DNA of 18,783 nt, taken from assembly GCA_030149115.1 (NCBI GenBank), contig JASBSE010000252.1:1-18783 (forward strand). Reading direction: 5' to 3'. The notes beneath the pieces were generated by a model. That model was not told the DNA's origin and made no database searches. It saw only the letters and a program-made list of their open reading frames with translations. Within the stretch, counting starts at the first letter, position 1. The number at the start of each line of letters is the position of its first letter. This DNA is from Winogradskyella sp. Lineage in GTDB: Bacteria; Bacteroidota; Bacteroidia; Flavobacteriales; Flavobacteriaceae. The position numbers were made by a program, and so were the translations under genes. Below, piece by piece: positions 1 to 6,101 of this stretch.

Positions 1-387
1 GAAGAAATAGAACCAGGAAATGATTATAAAATCATCGATGAGCGCTTAATTGACGATAAAGATAAATCTCTTGCTATTGTACATACATTAGAAGGAACAA
101 CAGATACATTATCTTTAAGAAAAATGAAAAATGACGAGTCATCTTATAGTCGTCATTCAGGTTTAAGAAGCATCCTATACTACTCGTTAGCCGCTTCTTA
201 TTTTAATAGAAGTTTACGTAACGTTACACCAAACCAAAGTAACTACAAAAACGCTTCAGCTTATAATAAATCTACAGGATTAAAAAACGATTTAAGAAGC
301 TCTGCAACGTCTCGAAGAGTAAGTGTACCAGGAAAATCATCTAGAGGATATGGCAGCGGAAAGTCGTTTAGATCGTTTGGAGGATAG
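1..387 (+). CDS. C-terminal part of a YgiB/YjfM-like protein with a Gly/Ser/Arg-rich tail (5' truncated)
   Basis: The frame is open from the first base of the window to a TAG at 385-387, giving 128 residues of a protein whose N-terminus lies outside. An internal ATG at 124 is not the real start, because coding-like sequence (EEIEPGNDYKIIDERL) runs in frame before it. The visible part has an acidic/polar segment, a short aromatic hydrophobic patch (SILYYSLAASYF, near residues 57-68), then an Asn/Ser/Arg-rich low-complexity tail ending GSGKSFRSFGG. The layout, a hydrophobic patch followed by a basic Gly/Ser tail, resembles DUF1190 proteins (E. coli YgiB, YjfM), which are encoded next to the ligases YgiC and YjfC. 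The next gene here is such a ligase and overlaps this one. The YgiB assignment is inference from tail composition and context, not from a conserved motif. A direct role is unknown. Confidence 0.6.
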   Translation, partial: EEIEPGNDYKIIDERLIDDKDKSLAIVHTLEGTTDTLSLRKMKNDESSYSRHSGLRSILYYSLAASYFNRSLRNVTPNQSNYKNASAYNKSTGLKNDLRSSATSRRVSVPGKSSRGYGSGKSFRSFGG

Positions 388-1531
388 TCGTTTTAAAGAG
401 ATAAAATGTCTTAAAAAGAAACACGTTCCACATCGCTTACATTGGTATTTAGAAGAAGATTATTTTTCTGAAGAGTTACTTGGTATTTACCGCTCTGAGG
501 TAGAACAGTTACGTCGTATTTCTGATGAAGCATTTTATTTATTTCAGCGTGCTACAAACAAAATTATAGCCGAACATAAATTAGGTGAACTTGGTATTCC
601 GTTATCGTTTCAAAAATGTATTGAACATAGCTGGAAAAACAAGAATAAACATCCTTTTCTTTATGGTCGATTTGACATTAATGGAGGTTTAAAATCTGAT
701 TATGGTCGCATTATTGAGTTTAATGCAGACACATGCAGCACCTTACCTGAGACATTATTGTGGCAACCACTTCAATTAGAACAATTAAAGGGAAACCCTC
801 AAAGTTTTAATACTTTAAAGTTTGACATAAAAGATGCTTTATCTAACCTAAAATCTTATTTAGGTAAAGACAAACCCGTTTTTCTGGGAACTTCCTTTGG
901 TTACATTGAAGACAAAGAAAATGTTAACTGTATTATAGATATTGCTTACGAAGCTGGCTATAAACCTTTTTACTCAGACTTAGAGCATGTTATTTTTTCT
1001 GATGAAGGTGTGTTTCATCAAATTGGTGATGAATATGAAGATGTAGATGTGCTTTTTAAAATGATTCCTTGGGATTGGATGTTTAATGACGAGCCTGAAT
1101 TGGCACACATCCTTTCAGACTTAATCGTAAACGATAAAGTTGTAGTTTTAAATCCACCTTATACAGCTATTTGGCAGAATAAAAAGTTTTTGGCTTATAT
1201 CACACAGAACTTCCCGAATAACATTTTAGCTGAAACGTATTTGAGTAAGGAGCCTAGCTTATACAATTATGTACAAAAGCCTGTTTATGGTCGTTTAGGT
1301 GAAAATATATCTATAGAAGCCATGGGTAATTCTGAAGCCGAATCTAAAGGTGATTTTGGGCATCAGGATATGGTATTTCAAAAGTTCTATCCATTGAACA
1401 AGGATGAAGAAGATTATTTTTATCAAATAGGAATGTTCTATACATCGAGAGCGTCTGCCATAAACTTAAGAACGCAAGACTCTAAGATTATTACTGATGA
1501 TTGCGAGTTTATGTCACACTTTATTATCTAA
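350..1531 (+). CDS. Glutathionylspermidine synthase-family ATP-grasp ligase (YgiC/YjfC-like)
   Basis: Members are cytoplasmic ATP-grasp enzymes that activate a carboxylate and join it to an amine; glutathionylspermidine synthetase is the founding case, while the substrates of stand-alone YgiC/YjfC proteins are unsettled. Numbering from a GTG at 323, typical family blocks are visible: GRFDI at 115-119, IEFNADT at 131-137, FLGTSFGY at 187-194, LFKMIPWDW at 244-252, a Lys-rich NKKFL near 286-290, KPVYGRLGENISI at 319-331 and a C-terminal FQKFYPL block. No amidase domain is fused, so it is a synthetase only. Possible starts are GTG 323, ATG 350 and TTG 377. I chose ATG 350 because it gives about the same N-terminal extension as E. 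coli YgiC, and all three overlap the upstream gene, implying translational coupling. About 390 residues is normal for the family. Confidence 0.85.
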   Translation: MAAESRLDRLEDSRFKEIKCLKKKHVPHRLHWYLEEDYFSEELLGIYRSEVEQLRRISDEAFYLFQRATNKIIAEHKLGELGIPLSFQKCIEHSWKNKNKHPFLYGRFDINGGLKSDYGRIIEFNADTCSTLPETLLWQPLQLEQLKGNPQSFNTLKFDIKDALSNLKSYLGKDKPVFLGTSFGYIEDKENVNCIIDIAYEAGYKPFYSDLEHVIFSDEGVFHQIGDEYEDVDVLFKMIPWDWMFNDEPELAHILSDLIVNDKVVVLNPPYTAIWQNKKFLAYITQNFPNNILAETYLSKEPSLYNYVQKPVYGRLGENISIEAMGNSEAESKGDFGHQDMVFQKFYPLNKDEEDYFYQIGMFYTSRASAINLRTQDSKIITDDCEFMSHFII

Positions 1532-1550
1532 CCCATAAAAAAATTTAAGA

Positions 1551-1808
1551 TTGCTAAAAATAATACTAGTCATATTAATAATATTAACGATATTAATGTG
1601 CTATCAAGAAAGTAAAAGCAGAAAGATTAATTTCTTTTTAGCATTATTTATTTGCATAGTGACGACTCCTCTTATTGGCTATTTTATAATTTCTTCTTTT
1701 GGATTAAGGAATCCTAAAGGATGTAACTGGTGTGGTAATACTAAAAATGAAGCTGTTTTCTGTGGAATATGCGGAAAAAACGATGAAGGTCTTTTCTCGA
1801 GAAATTAA
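1551..1808 (+). CDS. Small two-helix membrane protein with a C-terminal zinc ribbon
   Basis: This 85-residue protein has a first hydrophobic helix at about residues 2-17, a short basic turn (ESKSRKIN), a second helix at about 27-50, and a soluble tail with C58-x2-C61 and C71-x2-C74, the spacing of a rubredoxin-like zinc ribbon. The start is TTG at 1551: an in-frame TAA lies at 1536-1538, no ATG or GTG falls between, and the next ATG (1596) would delete most of the first helix. It begins 20 bases after the ligase stop, so it is probably the last gene of the same operon. I know of no assigned function. The second-helix sequence (INFFLALFI..TTPLIGYFI) recalls short Bacteroidota hypothetical membrane proteins. 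A role in anchoring or sensing next to the ligase is inference only. Confidence 0.7.
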   Translation: MLKIILVILIILTILMCYQESKSRKINFFLALFICIVTTPLIGYFIISSFGLRNPKGCNWCGNTKNEAVFCGICGKNDEGLFSRN

Positions 1809-1821
1809 AAATAAGTCCTAA

Positions 1822-2196
1822 TTAAATTAAGTCCTCTGAAATTATTGAGATAGCCTCTCCCCTTTCAATCTGCTTAATAACAACTTTGTCCGAGTTAAAA
1901 GACTCCATTAATAATTCTTGGATTTTCTTAGCGTCAAAAGGTCTACAAGAAAAAATATCTACGGCAGCAAATTGGTGTTCTGGCCAGGAATGAATACTTA
2001 CATGGCTTTCTTCTAAGAGAATAAAACCTGTGACACCTATGGGCTCAAACTGTTTGTAAGACTCATTAACCTTAGTAAGCTGTAATTCTTCAACTATAGC
2101 ATTTAATACTGTTTTTACAGTAGGTATAAATGATAGTGTATCTGCATTACAGTTATACACATCCCAAGTGATATGTGTGCCGAGAGAAGTTTTCAA
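1822..2196 (-). CDS. speD: SpeD-type S-adenosylmethionine decarboxylase proenzyme (pyruvoyl-dependent)
   Basis: Prokaryotic AdoMet decarboxylases self-cleave to form a pyruvoyl cofactor and make decarboxylated AdoMet, the aminopropyl donor for spermidine. The 124-residue length fits the class 1b family. The processing site is intact: EESHVSIHSWPE at residues 62-73, with S64 as the pyruvoyl precursor, and the expected H69 and C84 (in AAVDIFSC) are present. The start is TTG at 2196, fixed by an in-frame TAA only two codons upstream and by the lack of an early ATG. It lies 13 bases behind the preceding lipoprotein gene, so the two are probably co-transcribed, and it converges on the ligase operon. 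No spermidine synthase is in the window. Some SpeD homologues have been reported to decarboxylate arginine or ornithine instead, so the substrate is not proven by sequence. Confidence 0.9.
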   Translation of the reverse strand: MKTSLGTHITWDVYNCNADTLSFIPTVKTVLNAIVEELQLTKVNESYKQFEPIGVTGFILLEESHVSIHSWPEHQFAAVDIFSCRPFDAKKIQELLMESFNSDKVVIKQIERGEAISIISEDLI

Positions 2197-2209
2197 GCTT
2201 TATGATAAA

Positions 2210-2761
2210 TTATTCGTCCTCTGAATAGTCGTTATAAGAGCTAAGCATTAAGCTCATAAATTCTACACTATCATAAACTTTAACCAAGGTTGTGTAAGAT
2301 TCATCAGCGTCAACTTCTACCATTTCTGGTAACGTTTCTCTTGGACCGTAATCCCAAGTCACTTCATTAATAACATCGGTTAAAACATCGTAATTCCCTT
2401 CAATCTCCATACCCAAAAACGTTACTTCTTTGTTTGGTAAAGAAGAAATATACGAATTTTGAAAAGCAGGTGGTCCGTAATATTCGTCAGCTACTAAATA
2501 CTCAGATAAAGAAGGATTTATCATATATACAGACTCTGTAAAGTTATATTTTATTATACTATCATTCTCTAAGGTTAGTTGATGTTCACCTGGTCCCATT
2601 TCTACCCATACAACATCTTTTGGTGGCACCAAAACTCTTAATGTATCTACCACAATTTCTACAGATGTATCTGTAGGATTATCTATAGCAAGGTCTACTT
2701 TACTACTACAAGATGAAAATACTGTTAGAGATAAAATGGAAAGAATAAATAGCTTTTTCAT
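2210..2761 (-). CDS. Predicted lipoprotein of unknown function, upstream of speD
   Basis: The protein has 183 residues. It opens with a lipoprotein signal peptide: KK at residues 2-3, a hydrophobic core, then VFSSC with the acylated Cys at 18. The mature part is acidic and rich in beta-strand-like segments, for example VDLAIDNPTDTSVEIVVD and VLVPPKDVVWVEMGPGEHQLTL, which read like a small beta-sandwich domain; no catalytic motif is evident. The C-terminus is strongly acidic (YNDYSEDE). I do not recognise a named family. Its stop is 13 bases from the start of speD in the same direction, so the pair is likely one transcript. A similar amphipathic, proline-containing first repeat occurs in many Bacteroidota surface lipoproteins, but this is composition, not homology. 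Confidence 0.75.
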   Translation of the reverse strand: MKKLFILSILSLTVFSSCSSKVDLAIDNPTDTSVEIVVDTLRVLVPPKDVVWVEMGPGEHQLTLENDSIIKYNFTESVYMINPSLSEYLVADEYYGPPAFQNSYISSLPNKEVTFLGMEIEGNYDVLTDVINEVTWDYGPRETLPEMVEVDADESYTTLVKVYDSVEFMSLMLSSYNDYSEDE

Positions 2762-2839
2762 TACAAATTATTTAGTTACTGCCAATATAAGAATATTTAT
2801 GAAGTAAATATCTCAAATGAAAATAATCGTAATAAAAAT

Positions 2840-3745
2840 CTACAGTTTAGTGTAAACAAATGTAATGCGTTCCGTTATAAAAGAATCATCTTCCGTACTT
2901 TCAGCATAAAAGGCATCATCTATAGCTATAAACAACGAGTCTCCATTTCTAAAATACTGATTTGTGACACCTTCGTTATTGGTAATAAAAACAGAGTTGC
3001 CATCTTGGTACCAAGTAAATGGTATATCCTCTAAAATATCAAAGCAGTCTACAAAAAAATCTTCACCATCAACATTAGGAGTATATGTAATATTGGCAGA
3101 GGATCTTAAAAACATAGTACCTGTTCCATCGGTATTAAATGTTAGGGTTTCATTATCATAACAATCTATTTCATCTAAATAATTATTAGTAACGATACCA
3201 TCATTATCTAAATCTCTTAAGCTATCGGTAACCCAGCCTACTAGAATCCAATCGCCAGGTGTTTCTACAAATTCTTGTTGACAGTCTTCTAATCCTAAAA
3301 TTAATGATTGTAAAACCATACTCTCACCACAAACCTCTTGCTGGTACTCCAAAGCAGACTTGTATGCAATACATAATTGCTGATAATTGTCGTCTGTATA
3401 ATTATTAAAATTATTCTCCGCAATTTCTGAGGCTTCAATAGCTTCTGCGCATAAATCATCATCGTAACAATTGCCTAAATTATCAGACAATAATTGCAAA
3501 CTACCATCCTCATCTCCACAAATCTCTATTTGGTTTAATAGTGCTTCTTTGTAATCTAAACAAAATTGACTGTAATCTTCTTGAGAAGCATTGAGAAAGT
3601 TTCCAAGAGCCATAGATGTATTCTCTATTGCCTCTATACATGCAGTATCTTCAAAGATAATTTCACCCTCATAGGGTTCATTATCGCAATTTACAGCCAT
3701 AAATAATATGGCAAATGCACAAAGCATAAAAATTCTCTTAACCAT
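2840..3745 (-). CDS. Predicted lipoprotein with a tandem Cys-rich repeat and a C-terminal lipocalin-like domain
   Basis: The protein has 301 residues. The signal peptide ends in MAVNC, giving a lipidation Cys at 20; Asn at the -1 position is unusual, so processing is less certain than for its neighbours. Two tandem modules follow, residues 36-93 and 99-155. Each is a predicted helical unit with four Cys at matching spacing (36/62/76/93 and 99/125/139/155) and shared words C-x-E-A-I-E, C-x-x-Y-K-x-A-L and CG. This module type recurs in Flavobacteriaceae hypothetical lipoproteins as I recall them. From about 163 onward comes a beta-rich domain starting GDWILVGWV, with a DLDNDG calcium-loop-like stretch and LTFNTDGTGTM, resembling the lipocalin-like domains of Bacteroidota lipoproteins. 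Function is unknown. It lies 43 bases downstream of the MFS gene. Confidence 0.8.
   Translation of the reverse strand: MVKRIFMLCAFAILFMAVNCDNEPYEGEIIFEDTACIEAIENTSMALGNFLNASQEDYSQFCLDYKEALLNQIEICGDEDGSLQLLSDNLGNCYDDDLCAEAIEASEIAENNFNNYTDDNYQQLCIAYKSALEYQQEVCGESMVLQSLILGLEDCQQEFVETPGDWILVGWVTDSLRDLDNDGIVTNNYLDEIDCYDNETLTFNTDGTGTMFLRSSANITYTPNVDGEDFFVDCFDILEDIPFTWYQDGNSVFITNNEGVTNQYFRNGDSLFIAIDDAFYAESTEDDSFITERITFVYTKL
3281..3451 (-). repeat. Protein repeat unit 2 (Cys-rich helical module)
   Basis: This encodes residues 99-155 of the lipoprotein. Cys residues fall at 99, 125, 139 and 155, with steps of 26, 14 and 16, almost identical to unit 1. The amino-acid pattern is kept but the DNA has diverged, so the duplication is old rather than a recent tandem copy. 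Confidence 0.75.
3467..3640 (-). repeat. Protein repeat unit 1 (Cys-rich helical module)
   Basis: This encodes residues 36-93 of the lipoprotein. Cys residues fall at 36, 62, 76 and 93, with steps of 26, 14 and 17. It shares the C-x-E-A-I-E start, the C-L-D-Y-K-E-A-L core and the I-C-G turn with unit 2, at a 63-residue period. Confidence 0.75.
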
Positions 3746-3752
3746 AGCATGC

Positions 3753-3780
3753 TAAAGTTAAGAAATTTTACAATACAAAA
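3753..3780 (-). promoter_or_regulatory. Candidate Bacteroidota-type promoter for the Cys-rich lipoprotein gene
   Basis: Read on the minus strand, TTTTG is followed by 15 bases and then TAACTTTA, close to the Bacteroidota consensus TTTG / TAnnTTTG, and the start codon follows 7 bases later. The spacing is a few bases shorter than the usual 17-23 and the last base of the -7 box differs, so this is weak. The same TAACTTTA word lies ahead of glgA at 17511-17518. Confidence 0.3.
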
Positions 3781-3788
3781 TTCCCTAA

Positions 3789-5123
3789 TTAGCTTTCTGT
3801 AATTTTTTCATTTTTTATTGTACTTAAAATAACAAGACCAACAATAAAAAAAGTAATTAAGAATAAAATTGAATATCTCATGCTACCAGTAATCTGTGCA
3901 ACAAAACCATAAAGAAATAAACCAATTGTTAAACCTATCTTCTCTGCTACATCATAAAAACTAAAATAAGATGCAGTATCCTCTGAACCCGTTGGAATTA
4001 ACTTGCTGTAAGTAGACCTAGATAATGCCTGTATTCCACCCATAACTAATCCAACTGAAGCCGCAGTAATATAAAACTGTATTGGAGTAGTAATAAAATA
4101 AGCAAAACCACATATTAAAATCCAAATAAAAATCACCCATATTAAGGTTTTGATATTACCTATTTTATCTGAAAGCTTTGCCGTATAATTTGCGCCAATA
4201 ATAGCTATTAGTTGAATAAGTAGAATGCTTATAATTAATCCCGTAGTAGAATCTTGTGTTCCCCAATCCAGCTCTTCAACTGCAAAGTATGTAGCTGCTA
4301 ACATTATGGTCTGTACTGCCATACTGTATATAAAAAAGGCAGATAAATAACGTTTTAAAATCTTATTAGACTTTAATGCATTCCATATCTTTTTCAACTC
4401 ATTAAAACCAGATGCGAGTACAGTTTTAGTTACTTTGTGTCCTTCATTGGTTCCTGTTGGTAAATGCTTAAACGTGTATTGCGCAAACAATATCCACCAC
4501 ACTCCAACCATAATAAAGGCTATCCTTGTTGGCTGAGCATCATTTTCAAAGCCAAACCAATCGTATTTAAGTATCATTACTAAATTGACTAAAAGCAATA
4601 TTACGCTACCAACGTAACCTAAAGAAAATCCTTTAGCACTGACTTTGTCTTGTTGTTCTGGATAGGCTATATCAGGTAAATAAGAATTATAGAACACCAA
4701 ACTTCCCCAAAATCCTATTAAACCCATAACATAACAAACCATACCAAAAACAATATTCTCAATGGAAAACCAATACAAACCTATACATGAAATCGCTCCT
4801 AGATAACAAAAGAACTTCATAAATGACTCTTTGTTACCTACATAATCTGAAATACCAGATAAAATTGGGGATAAAAACGAAACAATTAAGAAACTAAAGG
4901 CTGTGACATAACTTATTAAAGAGTCGTTGTTAAATTCATAGCCTAGAAAACTTACAGTATCACTCAATATTTTACCAGATTCTTCATCCTTAATAATTGT
5001 TAGTGCACCATAAAATATTGGAAAAACAGCAGAAGATATTACTAATGGATAAACCGAGTTTGCCCAATCATAAAATGCCCAAGCATTGAGAAGTTTTTTA
5101 CTTCCTTTTTTAAGTTCGCTCAT
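3789..5123 (-). CDS. MFS transporter of the UMF1 / Atg22-like family
   Basis: The protein has 444 residues with about twelve hydrophobic segments and short polar loops, the normal size for this family. The N-terminus carries the hallmark LNAWAFYDWANSVYP (about residues 12-26), which identifies UMF1-family proteins (Atg22-like Pfam domain). The yeast relative exports amino acids from the vacuole, while bacterial substrates are largely unassigned, so I make no substrate call. A loop of about 25 residues after helix six (KHLPTGTNEGHKVTKTVLASG) is the expected cytoplasmic centre. It sits in the inner membrane. Its ATG follows an intrinsic terminator that ends the upstream metalloprotease transcript, so expression is by read-through or by a promoter inside that 69-base gap. 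Confidence 0.88.
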   Translation of the reverse strand: MSELKKGSKKLLNAWAFYDWANSVYPLVISSAVFPIFYGALTIIKDEESGKILSDTVSFLGYEFNNDSLISYVTAFSFLIVSFLSPILSGISDYVGNKESFMKFFCYLGAISCIGLYWFSIENIVFGMVCYVMGLIGFWGSLVFYNSYLPDIAYPEQQDKVSAKGFSLGYVGSVILLLVNLVMILKYDWFGFENDAQPTRIAFIMVGVWWILFAQYTFKHLPTGTNEGHKVTKTVLASGFNELKKIWNALKSNKILKRYLSAFFIYSMAVQTIMLAATYFAVEELDWGTQDSTTGLIISILLIQLIAIIGANYTAKLSDKIGNIKTLIWVIFIWILICGFAYFITTPIQFYITAASVGLVMGGIQALSRSTYSKLIPTGSEDTASYFSFYDVAEKIGLTIGLFLYGFVAQITGSMRYSILFLITFFIVGLVILSTIKNEKITES

Positions 5124-5134
5124 AGATATAAATT

Positions 5135-5162
5135 AAAAAAAGCTGCCCAAATTGAGCAGCTT
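5135..5162 (-). terminator. Intrinsic terminator after the M48 protease gene, in the MFS gene leader
   Basis: On the minus strand AAGCTGC (5162-5156) pairs perfectly with GCAGCTT (5146-5140) across a nine-base loop, and the stem runs directly into seven T residues. It is 31 bases past the protease stop and only 12 bases before the MFS start codon, so it may act as an attenuator as well as a terminator. Confidence 0.8.
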
Positions 5163-5192
5163 CTAAAGTAGTAATTTATTTTTAAGCCAATA

Positions 5193-6023
5193 TTAATTTA
5201 TTGGTCTAAATGATGTAACGTCAAACTTTTTTGCTTCTGCTTTTGCTTTTGGCGAAAGCGATTGTAAATTTTTAATTCTAGAATCATTACTTGGGTGTGT
5301 ACTTAAGAATTCTGGTGGTGCTTGTCCTCCACTATTCGCCTTCATACGCTTCCATAATTCTGCAGCTTCGTCTGGGTTATAACCTGCTATTGCCATTAAA
5401 TATAACCCTATTTTATCAGCCTCTGTTTCATGTGCTCTACTAAAAGGCAACATACCTCCTACATTACTTGCTAATCCATAAGCTTGCATCCATAATTGTT
5501 GTTTTTCTGGGCTCTCATTTCCGGTTGCAACAGCAACTCCTATACCACCTAACTGCTGTAACATTCCAGAGCTCATGCGTTGTTGACCATGATTGGCTAA
5601 AGCATGGGCTACCTCGTGTCCCATAATTGCAGCTACACCTGTTTCATTTTGTGCAATTGGTAAAATTCCTGTATAAAAAGCTATTTTACCACCTGGCATA
5701 CACCATGCATTAACTTGTTCAGATTCTATTAACTTGTATTCCCATTTATAATCATCCAAATAGCCTTGATGTCCATTTGCATTTAACCAGCGTTCTGCTG
5801 CTACAGCAATACGCTGTCCTACTCTAGTAATCATTTCTGCATCTTTAGTTCCAGTAATAATTTTACTTTCACTTAACACCTGATTATATTGAGCAAATGA
5901 TGAAGGAAACAACTGATCATTAGAAACAAATGCCATTGTTTTTTTCCCTGTGAAAGGGTTAGTAGCACATGACACAATAATTGCCACTACAGCTAATATT
6001 GAAAATGCTTTTTTAAAAGTCAT
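5193..6023 (-). CDS. M48-family zinc metalloprotease lipoprotein (LoiP/YcaL/Oma1-like)
   Basis: The protein has 276 residues. A lipoprotein signal ends IIVSC with Cys 19, followed by ATNPFTGKK, a motif near the N-terminus of many bacterial M48 lipoproteins (NPVTGR/K-type). The catalytic HEVAH lies at 136-140, with the third zinc ligand expected at E199 in HETEADKIG and the usual LSTHPSNDSRIKNL (about 240-253) that lines the active site. The family acts in outer-membrane and periplasmic protein quality control, with Oma1 as the mitochondrial relative. The Cys anchor suggests attachment to the periplasmic face of a membrane. It is 78 bases behind the GH31 gene in the same direction but has no functional link to it, and a terminator follows, so it is probably a separate or terminal transcription unit. 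Confidence 0.93.
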   Translation of the reverse strand: MTFKKAFSILAVVAIIVSCATNPFTGKKTMAFVSNDQLFPSSFAQYNQVLSESKIITGTKDAEMITRVGQRIAVAAERWLNANGHQGYLDDYKWEYKLIESEQVNAWCMPGGKIAFYTGILPIAQNETGVAAIMGHEVAHALANHGQQRMSSGMLQQLGGIGVAVATGNESPEKQQLWMQAYGLASNVGGMLPFSRAHETEADKIGLYLMAIAGYNPDEAAELWKRMKANSGGQAPPEFLSTHPSNDSRIKNLQSLSPKAKAEAKKFDVTSFRPIN

Positions 6024-6101
6024 AGTTTATATTTTTAAAAATGTATTGACTAAAATACGAAAATCTATTTGTAACTATAAGACACCTCTTTTATTTAATG
6101 G

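Noticed and set aside
1812..1835. Direct repeat TAAGTCCT at 1812-1819 and 1828-1835
   Set aside because: Two eight-base copies in an AT-rich convergent junction with no further repeats or element boundaries; not significant.
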